From an uncultured Kiritimatiellota bacterium (GTDB lineage: Bacteria > Verrucomicrobiota > Kiritimatiellia > RFP12 > UBA1067), in assembly GCA_934635385.1 (NCBI GenBank), contig CAKTZI010000045.1, forward strand, positions 1-27,481: DNA of 27,481 bases, in the 5' to 3' direction. Position numbers and translations under genes: made by a program. Position 1 is the first letter of the stretch. The number at the start of each line of letters is the position of its first letter. A model generated the notes under the pieces. It made no database searches. It saw nothing but the letters and a program-made list of their open reading frames with translations, and was not told the origin of the DNA. Positions 1 to 7,593 of this stretch are shown in pieces.

Positions 1-18
1 CCCCCCCCCCCCCCCCCC
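1..18. repeat. Poly-C homopolymer (at least 18 C) at window edge
   Basis: The window opens with 18 consecutive C residues, then ACGGGCCCGG. The run may extend beyond the window. It lies about 200 bp upstream of lptD. Two other long G/C runs occur at 5867-5879 and 14753-14767, so it belongs to a pattern. It could be a slippage tract or an assembly break at a homopolymer. Confidence 0.9.
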
Positions 19-124
19 ACGGGCCCGGAAAAAGAAGAAGATGCCTCGCCCGGCAAATGCGTGAGGCACCGCAGCCTCTAGTGGACGCATCTTGACGCGG
101 GAGGGACGCATTTTGTCGCATCCG

Positions 125-154
125 AATCGAGCAAAGTGTGCCAAGCGCTCGATT
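125..154. other. 8-bp inverted repeat (hairpin) upstream of lptD
   Basis: AATCGAGC at 125-132 and GCTCGATT at 147-154 form a perfect 8-bp inverted repeat with a 14-nt loop. It could end transcription from an upstream gene or be an operator. There is no long U-run after it, so a terminator call would be weak. Confidence 0.4.
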
Positions 155-180
155 TGACAAGGTTCAGGCCCGATTCCGAC

Positions 181-210
181 TGGACGAGAGGGCCTCACTC
201 ATGATATACT
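181..210 (+). promoter_or_regulatory. Probable sigma-70-type promoter of lptD-lpxK
   Basis: TGGACG (181-186, 4 of 6 matches to TTGACA) is followed after 18 bp by TATACT (205-210). The expected start of transcription is near 217, and the lptD ATG is at 218. No Shine-Dalgarno is present between them, so the transcript would be leaderless or nearly so. Confidence 0.55.
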
Positions 211-217
211 TTGCGCC

Positions 218-2422
218 ATGATGAATTCTCTTGCCCTCGCGATTGTCTTCGCGGCTTCGCTCCTCGGTTCCGTTGCGGAGGAGTCGAAGTCGCGCACATT
301 GTCTTTCACAGCCGACCGCATCGCGGCCGACAACGTCACGCAGGCCGCCGTTGCGTCCGGCCATGTCGTGGCCGTCTCCGCGCCCTACTCCCTGCGCAGC
401 GACTACCTCGCCAAGACGGCGGACGGCACGTTCCTGTTCGCCGACCCGACGTGCGTGACGACCTGCACGAACGATGTCGGCCACACGCACTGGAACGTGA
501 CGGGCGAACTGGAGTACAGGGGGCGCGAGCACGTCATCCTCCGCAACGCCTGGCTGCGATTCTACGAGATCCCCGTCCTCTGGCTGCCGTACATGTACTA
601 TCCGCTCGACACGGCCTGCGGCTTCAGCTGGATGCCGGGCTATTCGGGCCGCTGGGGGGCGTTCCTCCTGACGAAGACGCGCTACGACATCGCCGGCGAC
701 CCGCAGCATGCGGACAACACCTGGTGGCTCACGGGCGCGACGCGCCTCGACCTGCGCTACAAGAACGGCGTCGCGCTTGGCGAGGACCTGAAGTGGAACC
801 TCGGCCGGTTCGGCTCCGGCTCGTTCAACTCGTATTACGCCTGGGACCGGGATGCGGAGCACCAGTACGGGCCCTCGCACGCCTGGAATTCGGGGCACTG
901 GGGCAGCGAGGTCGACGAAGACCGCTACCTTTTCGGGTTCCGGCACCAGTGGGAGGCGACGGAACGCGACGTCGTCCGGCTGCGCGGCACGTATCTGTCC
1001 GACTCGTATTTCCTTCAGGACTTTCAGCGCAAGACGCTGTTCAACCGAAAGGGGCAGTGGCTGGCGCATGACAACAGCGGCGCGTTCTGGGAGCATCTGG
1101 AGGACGCCTTCTCGTTCGGCGTCGAGGCGTCGGGCCGCCTGAACAAGTTCTATGCCATGACGGGGCGGCTTCCCGAGATCTACTTCGACGTCAACCCGAT
1201 GCCGCTGGGGGGGCTGCCGGTCAACTACGAGACGGCGAACCGGTTCGGCTACCTGACGCGCGACTACGCCGAGTATGGCTCGGGCGAGCAGTCGGTCTTC
1301 GGCACGAATCCGGGCCTCTGGGCGCGGTATGACGCCTTCCGCTTCGACACCTACCACCGCCTGACGGCGCCGTTCCGCACGCTGGACGACGTGCTGTCCG
1401 TCGTGCCGCGCGTCGGCTATCGCGGCACCTGGTGGAGCGAGACCGGCCTGACGGACGTGACGGGGCGGCGTCCGGCGTCAGACGCGGGCGCGGCGTTCCG
1501 CTCGGTCGGCGAGTTCGGCGTGACGTTCGCCGCGCGCGGCGCGGCGTGGGTCGATGACGTCTGGCAGCACGTGACCGAGCCCTATCTCGACGTCCTGGCG
1601 CAGGAGGCCTGGTACAGCGGCCGCGCCGGCGGGAGCCGTCCGTATGTCTTTGACGGCCTCGACGCCTCGCTGACGTGGGAGGATCAGTTCGCGGGACGTT
1701 CGCGGAACCTGCCGTATTCCTACTACGGCCTCACGCCCGGCTGGCGGAACGCCTGGCTCGCGGCGGACGAGAAGGGGAACCTGCGGAACGTCCTCGACCT
1801 CGACGTCTACGTCGCCGCGCAGTTCAACCGGGCCTCCTGCACGGACGGAAACGGCACCCATCGGCTTGCGAAGGCCGGCTATCCGAACTACGGCCGGCAC
1901 GACGGCGAATTCGTGCCGGGCGCGCGGCTCGCCTGGCGGCCGGATGACGACGTCACGCTGGGCCTCCGGGGCGAATACGACTCCGACGGCAACGGCTTCG
2001 CCTATGCGAGCGTCTTCCTGCGCCAGCGCGTCTCGCCGAACTTCTCGTATCGCGTCAGCTACAACCTCCGGGATCACCGCTACTGGGACTTCTCGTCCTG
2101 TCCGTTCGATCCGGCGGAGATGCGGAGCGACGAGCAGGGCCTGGCGCGGATGCAGATCGTCGACCTCTCCTTCTCGCACCAGGTCTGCGACTGGCTCGCC
2201 TGGGGGCCGCAGATCCGCTGGGATGCGCGCGCGAACGAGCTTGACACGGTCGGCTGCTGGATCGACTACCTGACGGACTGCCTCGGATTCCGCTTCCTCG
2301 TCGAATACGACAACGACTACCAGACGCTGGACGGCTACGAGCAGGACGACGACTGGACGTTCGGCTTCTACGTCTACCTGCGGGCCTTCGGCTCCGACAG
2401 CGGCAACGTCTTCGCGCACTGA
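218..2422 (+). CDS. lptD: LPS-assembly outer-membrane protein LptD
   Basis: This 734-residue protein resembles LptD (OstA/Imp), the outer-membrane beta-barrel that inserts lipopolysaccharide into the outer leaflet. A signal peptide covers about residues 1-20 (hydrophobic LALAIVFAASLLGSVA, then acidic EES). An OstA-type beta-jellyroll follows, starting near RTLSFTADRIAADNV. The region with VILRNAWLRFYEIPVLWLPY and MPGYSGRWGAFLLTKTRYD is typical of the LptD barrel entry. The remainder is rich in alternating aromatic and polar strands and ends in a barrel-like FGFYVYLRAFG strand near the C-terminus. A CVTTC pair lies near residue 74; disulfides matter in the Escherichia coli protein, but equivalence is not shown. 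The length is close to the E. coli protein. An ATG at 221 is an alternative start. lpxK begins 12 bp after the stop, which supports a shared LPS role. Confidence 0.85.
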   Translation: MMNSLALAIVFAASLLGSVAEESKSRTLSFTADRIAADNVTQAAVASGHVVAVSAPYSLRSDYLAKTADGTFLFADPTCVTTCTNDVGHTHWNVTGELEYRGREHVILRNAWLRFYEIPVLWLPYMYYPLDTACGFSWMPGYSGRWGAFLLTKTRYDIAGDPQHADNTWWLTGATRLDLRYKNGVALGEDLKWNLGRFGSGSFNSYYAWDRDAEHQYGPSHAWNSGHWGSEVDEDRYLFGFRHQWEATERDVVRLRGTYLSDSYFLQDFQRKTLFNRKGQWLAHDNSGAFWEHLEDAFSFGVEASGRLNKFYAMTGRLPEIYFDVNPMPLGGLPVNYETANRFGYLTRDYAEYGSGEQSVFGTNPGLWARYDAFRFDTYHRLTAPFRTLDDVLSVVPRVGYRGTWWSETGLTDVTGRRPASDAGAAFRSVGEFGVTFAARGAAWVDDVWQHVTEPYLDVLAQEAWYSGRAGGSRPYVFDGLDASLTWEDQFAGRSRNLPYSYYGLTPGWRNAWLAADEKGNLRNVLDLDVYVAAQFNRASCTDGNGTHRLAKAGYPNYGRHDGEFVPGARLAWRPDDDVTLGLRGEYDSDGNGFAYASVFLRQRVSPNFSYRVSYNLRDHRYWDFSSCPFDPAEMRSDEQGLARMQIVDLSFSHQVCDWLAWGPQIRWDARANELDTVGCWIDYLTDCLGFRFLVEYDNDYQTLDGYEQDDDWTFGFYVYLRAFGSDSGNVFAH

Positions 2423-2434
2423 CGGACGGCGGCG

Positions 2435-3619
2435 ATGCGCAAGGCACGGCAGAGCGGATTCGAGCGGCTGGAGAGCTACCTCGTCAAGCTGATCCAGGAG
2501 AAGGGGGCCGACCGCGACCAGCCCGGCGGGATCCGTGCGCTCCTCATGCTTCTCAAGGCCCTGAGCCTCGTCTTCGCGGGCGTCGTTGCCGTGCGCGGCT
2601 TCCTCTACCGCACGGGCATCCTGCGCCGCTTCCCGCTCGGCATCCAGGTCATCTCGATCGGCAACGTCACGGCAGGCGGCACGGGCAAGACGCCCGTGAC
2701 GGAGATCTTCGCGCGGACGCTCGCGGCGGAGGGGCGCAAGGTCGCGATCCTCTCGCGCGGCTACCGTCGCAAGGAGGCGCCGCTCTGGGTGCGGCTCTTC
2801 ACGCAGGTCGTCACGAAGCCGCTCGTCGTGTCGGACGGCAAGCGCGTCCTCCTCGACTCGGCGACGGGCGGCGACGAGCCGTACATGCTCGCGTCGAACC
2901 TGCCGGGCGTCGCCGTCGTCGTCGACCGCGACCGTGTGAAGGCGGGCCGCTACGCGATCCAGCGGCTCGGTTGCGACACGATCATCCTCGACGACGGCTT
3001 CCAGTACCAGAAGCTGAAGCACTCGACCGAGGTCGTGCTCGTCGACTCGACGAACCCGTTCGGCAACGGCAACATGCTGCCGCGCGGCATTCTGCGCGAG
3101 CCGGCGCGGCACCTGAAGCGCGCGGACATCGTCTTCCTCACGAAATGCCGGGGCGACGTCTCGGCCGTCCGCGAGGAGATCCGCCGCTACAACACGACGG
3201 CGCGGATCGTCGAGTGCAACCACGCGCCGAAGTCGCTGAAGGACGTCTGGAGCCGCGAGGAGTATCCGCTCGACTGGCTGAAGGGCAAGACGACGTGCAC
3301 GCTGTCGGGCATCGCCTCGCCGAAGGGGTTCGAGAACTCGCTGCGCCACCTCGGCGCGAAGGTCGTCTGGTGCGAACGCTACGCCGACCACCACCGCTAC
3401 GACGCCTCGGAAGTCCTCTACGCGCTCAACCGCACGGCCGACATGGGGGCGGACGCGCTCGTCACGACGGAGAAGGACGCCGTGCGCTTCCCGCGCTTCG
3501 AGACGACGCCGGTCAAGTGCCTCTACCTGCGCATCGCCATCGAGATCCTGTCCGGCGCGGAAAGCTTCCAGTCGATCATCGACCGCATCTGCTTCCGTTC
3601 CCGGCCGTCCGCGCGGTGA
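2435..3619 (+). CDS. lpxK: Tetraacyldisaccharide 4'-kinase LpxK
   Basis: LpxK phosphorylates the 4' position of the lipid A disaccharide precursor at the inner membrane, using ATP. The 394-residue product has an N-terminal hydrophobic segment (about residues 35-58, LLMLLKALSLVFAGVVAV), then SIGNVTAGGTGKTP carrying the Walker A loop with Lys85. It also has the family motifs IILDDGFQYQKLK and NMLPRGILREP. The usual DDGFQH reads DDGFQY here. The C-terminal half continues with a typical LpxK pattern (YADHHRYD and TTEKDAVRFP). The gene lies 12 bp downstream of lptD and probably shares its transcript; the upstream GGACGGCGG is only a modest ribosome-binding site. About 50 extra residues precede the hydrophobic segment compared with short LpxK proteins. 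Confidence 0.9.
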   Translation: MRKARQSGFERLESYLVKLIQEKGADRDQPGGIRALLMLLKALSLVFAGVVAVRGFLYRTGILRRFPLGIQVISIGNVTAGGTGKTPVTEIFARTLAAEGRKVAILSRGYRRKEAPLWVRLFTQVVTKPLVVSDGKRVLLDSATGGDEPYMLASNLPGVAVVVDRDRVKAGRYAIQRLGCDTIILDDGFQYQKLKHSTEVVLVDSTNPFGNGNMLPRGILREPARHLKRADIVFLTKCRGDVSAVREEIRRYNTTARIVECNHAPKSLKDVWSREEYPLDWLKGKTTCTLSGIASPKGFENSLRHLGAKVVWCERYADHHRYDASEVLYALNRTADMGADALVTTEKDAVRFPRFETTPVKCLYLRIAIEILSGAESFQSIIDRICFRSRPSAR

Positions 3620-3652
3620 GGCGTCCGCATGGGCGTTTCCGGGCGGCGGCGA

Positions 3653-3682
3653 TTGACTTGCCGTCGCCCGAAATGGTATAAT
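3653..3682 (+). promoter_or_regulatory. Promoter of the thi4-thiE operon
   Basis: TTGACT (3653-3658) and TATAAT (3677-3682) are separated by 18 bp, a near-consensus housekeeping promoter with an upstream TGG. Transcription should begin near 3689, just at the 5' end of the TPP riboswitch. Confidence 0.75.
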
Positions 3683-3690
3683 CCGCGCCA

Positions 3691-3781
3691 TCTTATCCGG
3701 GTGCTGGGCGTGCACGGTGCGCGCCCCGCTGAGAAAACACCGGTCGAACCTGAACGGGGTCATTCCCGCGTAGGAAAGGAA
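3691..3781 (+). promoter_or_regulatory. TPP riboswitch (THI element)
   Basis: The leader has the conserved TPP-aptamer segments in the right order: GGGTGC near 3699, CTGAGA at 3729-3734, ACCTGA at 3748-3753, and a GCGTAGGAA 3' end. The P1 helix can pair TCTTATCC (3691-3698) with GGAAAGGA (3773-3780), seven of eight positions including one wobble. That 3' strand is also the Shine-Dalgarno of thi4, 9 nt before its ATG. Ligand binding would therefore hide the ribosome-binding site directly, which predicts translational repression by thiamin pyrophosphate. No terminator hairpin with a U-run is visible. Confidence 0.93.
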
Positions 3782-3789
3782 GAACAGTC

Positions 3790-4578
3790 ATGGCAGATAA
3801 TGCCGTCATGGAAGAGGTCATCTCCGGCGCGATCGTGCGCCGGTATTTCGAGAAGCTGCAGGACAACCTGGCGATCGACGTCGCCATCGTGGGCGCGGGG
3901 CCGAGCGGGCTCGTCGCGGCGCACGATCTCGCGAAGGCGGGCTTCAGGGTCTGCATGTACGAGTCGAAGCTCGCGCCGGGCGGCGGCACGTGGGGCGGCG
4001 GCATGCTCATGAACGAGGTCACGGTGCAGAACGACGCGGCGGAGATCCTGCGCGAGTTCGGCATCACGACCGTGCCGTATGACGCGAACTACCACACCGT
4101 CGATTCCGTCGAGATGGCCTCCGGCCTCATCTTCGGCGCGCGCAAGGCGGGTGCGGTCATCTTCAACACCGTCAAGGTCGAGGACATCGTGATGCACGAG
4201 GGCGTCGTCTCCGGCGTCGTCATCAACTGGAACCCGGTCGCGCGGCTGGAGATGCACGTCGATCCGCTCGTCGTGACGACGCGCGCGCTCATCGACGGCA
4301 CGGGGCATCCGAGCGAGATCATCAACAAGGCCGTGCACAAGGCCGGCGTCAAGGTCGACTCCCCGACGGGCGGCATCCTCGGCGAGAAGCCGATGTGGAT
4401 GGCCGACGGCGAGCGCACGACGGTCGAGAACACGAAGCGACTCTATCCGGGGCTCTACGCCTCCGGCATGGCCGCGAACAACGTGCAGGGCGGCTTCCGC
4501 ATGGGCCCGATCTTCGGCGGCATGCTCAAGAGCGGGCGCAAGATCGCCGAGATCGTCGCGGCGGATTTGGGGCGGTGA
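3790..4578 (+). CDS. thi4: Thiazole synthase Thi4 (sulfide-dependent type)
   Basis: Thi4 makes the adenylated thiazole carboxylate precursor of thiamin from NAD and glycine. The 262-residue protein has the dinucleotide-binding VAIVGAGPSGL (about residues 31-41), the family stretch LAPGGGTWGGGMLMNEV, and the C-terminal GMAANNVQGGFRMGPIFGGM. In yeast Thi4 a cysteine is sacrificed as sulfur donor; the matching segment here is EMHVDP with His156. A non-suicidal enzyme using free sulfide and iron, as described for archaeal and some anaerobic bacterial Thi4 proteins, is therefore likely. It is the first gene behind the TPP riboswitch and is followed by thiE. No thiG, thiS, thiC or thiD is present in the window, so the pyrimidine moiety must come from elsewhere. 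Confidence 0.93.
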   Translation: MADNAVMEEVISGAIVRRYFEKLQDNLAIDVAIVGAGPSGLVAAHDLAKAGFRVCMYESKLAPGGGTWGGGMLMNEVTVQNDAAEILREFGITTVPYDANYHTVDSVEMASGLIFGARKAGAVIFNTVKVEDIVMHEGVVSGVVINWNPVARLEMHVDPLVVTTRALIDGTGHPSEIINKAVHKAGVKVDSPTGGILGEKPMWMADGERTTVENTKRLYPGLYASGMAANNVQGGFRMGPIFGGMLKSGRKIAEIVAADLGR

Positions 4579-4602
4579 GGGATGAGTCGTGAGGCGTGAG
4601 GG

Positions 4603-5226
4603 ATGGAGGATTTTGGGCTCTATCTCGTGATGACCGATCCGGTCGTCGGCTACGAACGCTGCTGCGAGGCGGCGGTCAAGGCCGGCGTCCGAATCGTCCA
4701 GCTGCGCATGAAGGACTCTCCGCGCGACGAGATCGTCGCGGTCGGCCGGGAACTCCGCCGGATCACGGCGGGGACGCAGACCCTCCTCATCGTGAACGAC
4801 GACCCGTCGATCGCGGCGGAAGTCGAGGCGGACGGCGTGCACGTCGGGCAGGGCGACAGGCCCGTCCCGGACGTGCGCCGCCTCTATCCGTCGCTGCGGA
4901 TCGTCGGGCTTTCGACGCACAACCCCGAACAGGCGCGGCGCGCGATCGACGTCCGGCCCGACTACATCGGCGTCGGGCCCGTCTTCGCGACGCCGACGAA
5001 GAAGATTCCCGATCCGACGCTCGGCGTCGAGACGGCGGGGCGCATGATCGCGTCCGTGCCGTTTCCGGCGGTGGCCATCGGCGGGCTGAACCTCGACACG
5101 CTGCCGGCCGTCCTCGCGGCGGGCGCGCGCAATTTCGCGGTCGTCCGCGCCGTCTGCGGCGCGTCCGACCCCTACGCGGCCATCCGCGAAATCCAGCGAA
5201 TGGCAAAGGGCGGGGCTTCAGCATGA
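4603..5226 (+). CDS. thiE: Thiamine-phosphate synthase ThiE
   Basis: ThiE joins hydroxymethylpyrimidine pyrophosphate to thiazole phosphate to give thiamin phosphate. The 207-residue TIM-barrel protein shows IVQLRMKD (about residues 31-38), LIVNDDPSIA, DGVHVGQGD, GLSTHNPEQA, DYIGVGPVFATPTKK and AIGGLN, which together cover the substrate and phosphate-binding loops. The length is normal for the family. It starts 24 bp after thi4 in a stretch with two GTGAGG(C/G) repeats; no strong Shine-Dalgarno is visible, so translation may depend on coupling. It is regulated by the riboswitch through the shared transcript. Confidence 0.93.
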   Translation: MEDFGLYLVMTDPVVGYERCCEAAVKAGVRIVQLRMKDSPRDEIVAVGRELRRITAGTQTLLIVNDDPSIAAEVEADGVHVGQGDRPVPDVRRLYPSLRIVGLSTHNPEQARRAIDVRPDYIGVGPVFATPTKKIPDPTLGVETAGRMIASVPFPAVAIGGLNLDTLPAVLAAGARNFAVVRAVCGASDPYAAIREIQRMAKGGASA

Positions 5227-5480
5227 AAAGGATGATCCTCGCACTGCGCGACAGCCGTCCGCATTCTGGCCCGTCGGCCCGACAGCTCGCCCGAACCGTC
5301 GCTCCGGGAGTCGCACCTGTCGCCACACGTCAGCCAATCGAACGTGACAAGGCATTCCCCTCGGCAGAACGCGCTTCCGCAAGCGCGACCGCCGAGGCGA
5401 CAGGCGATCCTTGCGCTCCTCCCGTGCGACTGTCGGCTCCTCCGGGCCACGGGCGGCTTGCGCCGCCTCGGCAACAGAAA
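5227..5480. other. Non-coding stretch after thiE, no recognised feature
   Basis: About 250 bp without a supportable gene. The open frames here are short, overlapping and rich in Arg/Pro/Ala, as expected from GC-rich non-coding DNA. No clear rho-independent terminator for thi4-thiE was found. The stretch runs directly into the palindromic repeat at 5481. Confidence 0.5.
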
Positions 5481-5657
5481 AATTGCTTTCGCTGAACACG
5501 GAGATGACGGAGAGACGGAGACGCGGAGACCTTTACATACATGATTCACGAAGCCTGAAGTCGGATCGGTGCCGTTCTGACTGCCTGAATCTCACGCCTC
5601 CGCGTCTCCCGCTCTCCGTTTCCTCCGTGTTCAGCGCCGCAGGCCTTCTCATGCAGG
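5481..5657 (+). repeat. Palindromic intergenic repeat, copy A
   Basis: This copy begins AATTGCTTTCGCTGAACACG and ends CGCCGCAGGCCTTCTCATGC. Its arms are imperfect inverted repeats of the GACGGAG/CTCCGTGT type around a centre holding TGATTCACGAAGC. It is closely matched by the opposite-orientation copy at 12888-13060, including both ends, so the unit of about 175 bp is a real dispersed element. No ORF is carried. It behaves like a MITE or large REP/BIME-type sequence. Confidence 0.85.
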
Positions 5658-5735
5658 GCAACCAAGTCATGCGCGCGGAGGAGCGGGACGTGTCGCGAGT
5701 GAGGAGCGAGGGTTGGCGTCGGAGAGGTCTCGCTC

Positions 5736-5764
5736 TTGCGGGCGGCGAGGGGATTTGGTATCAT
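5736..5764 (+). promoter_or_regulatory. Promoter upstream of the surface-protein leader
   Basis: TTGCGG (5736-5741) and TATCAT (5759-5764) are 17 bp apart, with an extended TGG just before the -10. Transcription would start near 5771, giving a leader of about 230 nt before the gene at 6005. Confidence 0.5.
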
Positions 5765-5772
5765 ACGTGTCC

Positions 5773-5960
5773 ATGACGGAGAAGGTTGATTTTGCGTGCG
5801 CAGGGCGCAGAGCCCTCGTGAGACGCGGCAGGAGCCGCGTAGGCGCGTTTGCGCACGGTTTTAGTACCCCCCCCCCCCCATTCATTAGCTAAGGCCGCAA
5901 CGGGCCTGTACGCGCGTCTGACGCGCGAGAGATCTGATCGGAGGCCGAATGGCCTCGGCT
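5773..5960 (+). promoter_or_regulatory. Hairpin-rich leader with C13 tract
   Basis: The leader contains five short GC-rich inverted repeats in series: AGGGC/GCCCT, ACGCGGC/GCCGCGT (4-nt loop), AGGCC/GGCCT, CGCGCGT/ACGCGCG (3-nt loop) and GAGGCC/GGCCTC (4-nt loop). A run of 13 C (5867-5879) sits between the second and third. An ATG at 5773 opens a 39-codon leader frame (MTEKVDFACAGRR...) that reads through the C tract and stops at 5892. Whether this peptide is made is unknown. The arrangement does not match a riboswitch family I recognise. Confidence 0.5.
5867..5879. repeat. C13 homopolymer in a 5' leader
   Basis: Thirteen consecutive C between GTA and ATTCATTAGC. The leader frame from ATG 5773 lies in a different frame from the gene at 6005. 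Losing one C or gaining two would make one continuous frame from 5773 through 7585. Confidence 0.9.
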
Positions 5961-6004
5961 CGGAGTGTGTTCGCTTTTTCAGTCACCTCAAAGGACAACC
6001 CAAA

Positions 6005-7585
6005 ATGAACACCCTGAAAATGACACTGGCGGTCGGCGCGTGTGCCGCTGCCCTGATGGCGAACACGGCGCGTGCCGAAGACGAGACCGCGACGGCGACG
6101 CCGCGCAACCTGAAATGGGCCTACACAGGCGAGGCGTTCGAGGCGCCCGGCAACTGGACGTGGGCGACGGACGCGACGGAGGAAATTACGACGGGGCCGG
6201 GCGCGGCGGATCGGGTTCTCTTCAAGGGTGCGAGCGAGGACAAGACTGTCCGGCTGAACGGTGATGCGGTCGTCTCCAACTTCATCTACGAAGCCTCGTC
6301 GAAGGGCGCGACGACCGTTGACCTCGCCGGGCATACGCTGACCATCACGAACAACATGAGCGTGAAAAGCGATGTCGGCGTGCTGAACACGTCTGTCCTG
6401 ACGTTCAAGGACGGCGCAGTGCGCGTGACGGGCACGGCGGAGGGCACGAAGACCTACGGACAGCCAAACGAAAATGCCGGCGGCTTCTTTCTGAATCGCG
6501 CCTACAACGCCTACGCCGGGGTCAACCTGACATTTGACCATGCGACGCTGGACGTGGAGAAAGCGCCCAATGCCTCTGCGTTGAAAGTCCAGCAATCATG
6601 GGGCACGAGCCACATTCGACTGCTCAACGGTTCAGACTGGAATCTGGACTCTTTCACGCTTGTGAATGACCAGGCCTGTGCGATTGAGGTTCTGGCGGAA
6701 AACTCCGCGCTCACGCTGACGAGAAACCTTTCGCTCGAAGGCCAAGGGGCTTGCCGCCTGACGTTCCGGGAGAAGGCCGCGCTTCGAATCGGTGCCCTGC
6801 GGTCTCATAATCGCAAGGCCGCCGGTGCCGTGCTTCTCCTTGACGGCGGTGAGCATGCACTTGGGAAGACTGGGAACAGCGGCGATGACGGCTCGTGCAG
6901 CCTGTCATGGACGGATGTCGTGGTCTCGAACAAGGCCGTCCTCGCGGCGCAAGATCTGCTGTCCATTCGGAGCGCATCGTCCATCACGGTGTGCGATGGT
7001 GCGCAGCTCACCACGTCGGGATCGGCGAGCATCGGGCATCAGGCTTGGAAGACGGCGGACTATTTTGGCGACAGCTCGCTGGTTGTGGACGACGGCACGG
7101 TGACGGTTGGCTACCTGACGTTTGGCGATATCGAAATGTATTCCAACAACTGCCTGCGCGTCGTCGGTCCGTTGAGCCGTGTGGAGCAGACGCAGGAGAA
7201 GCAGTATGGCTCGCCCGCTGGCATGGCGTTCAACTACGGTGCGAAGGTCGCCTTCGAGATTCCGGCGGAAGGCTATCATGACGCGGACGGCGTGGCGCGC
7301 GCCCCGGTCGTCACGGCGGGGGCGTTCCGCACGGCGACGACGGAGAGCTGCCGTCCGATCGGTCTCGAACTCGCCACACGGACGTTTGACCGGGCGAATC
7401 CCAGGAAGTCCGTCACGCTGCTGCAGGCGACGGCGGACAGTCGCACGGTCTTCGAGGCGCTGATGGCGAACGTGACGTGGACGGACAATCCGCATCGGCA
7501 TGGTGCGCTGTCCGTCTCGGAGGACGGCAAGAGCCTCGTCTACACCGCCGCCGCCAAGCAGGGCCTCGCCGTCATCATCCGGTGA
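6005..7585 (+). CDS. Secreted beta-strand-repeat surface protein
   Basis: The 526-residue product has a clear signal peptide (MNTLKMTLAVGACAAALMA..., cleavage expected after ARA, residue 24). The mature part is rich in Thr, Val, Gly, Asn and Asp, with short strands such as VDLAGHTLTITNNMSV and LTFKDGAVRVTG. These resemble the beta-helical passenger regions of autotransporter-associated repeat proteins. No catalytic motif and no C-terminal barrel domain is seen. The C-terminus, GKSLVYTAAAKQGLAVIIR, closely resembles the end of the protein encoded at 14643-17370. The start at 6005 is preferred because AAAGGACA lies 8-14 nt upstream and the signal peptide begins there; the open frame continues upstream only through leader sequence. 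The function is unknown; a cell-surface or adhesin-like role is inferred. Confidence 0.75.
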   Translation: MNTLKMTLAVGACAAALMANTARAEDETATATPRNLKWAYTGEAFEAPGNWTWATDATEEITTGPGAADRVLFKGASEDKTVRLNGDAVVSNFIYEASSKGATTVDLAGHTLTITNNMSVKSDVGVLNTSVLTFKDGAVRVTGTAEGTKTYGQPNENAGGFFLNRAYNAYAGVNLTFDHATLDVEKAPNASALKVQQSWGTSHIRLLNGSDWNLDSFTLVNDQACAIEVLAENSALTLTRNLSLEGQGACRLTFREKAALRIGALRSHNRKAAGAVLLLDGGEHALGKTGNSGDDGSCSLSWTDVVVSNKAVLAAQDLLSIRSASSITVCDGAQLTTSGSASIGHQAWKTADYFGDSSLVVDDGTVTVGYLTFGDIEMYSNNCLRVVGPLSRVEQTQEKQYGSPAGMAFNYGAKVAFEIPAEGYHDADGVARAPVVTAGAFRTATTESCRPIGLELATRTFDRANPRKSVTLLQATADSRTVFEALMANVTWTDNPHRHGALSVSEDGKSLVYTAAAKQGLAVIIR

Positions 7586-7593
7586 TTTAATGG

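Noticed and set aside
154..210. TTGACA at 154-159 as the -35 of the lptD promoter
   Set aside because: It is 45 bp from TATACT, far too distant; TGGACG at 181 has proper spacing.
1478..3763. 761-codon minus-strand frame across lptD, lpxK and the TPP riboswitch
   Set aside because: It covers two well-supported genes and a riboswitch on the other strand; composition is typical of a shadow.
4596..5495. 299-codon + strand frame overlapping thiE
   Set aside because: Arg/Gly/Pro-rich shadow of thiE in another frame with no domain.
5849..6004. N-terminal extension of the 6005 gene through the C13 tract
   Set aside because: It would bury a clear signal peptide and skip a good Shine-Dalgarno; the sequence is hairpin-rich leader.
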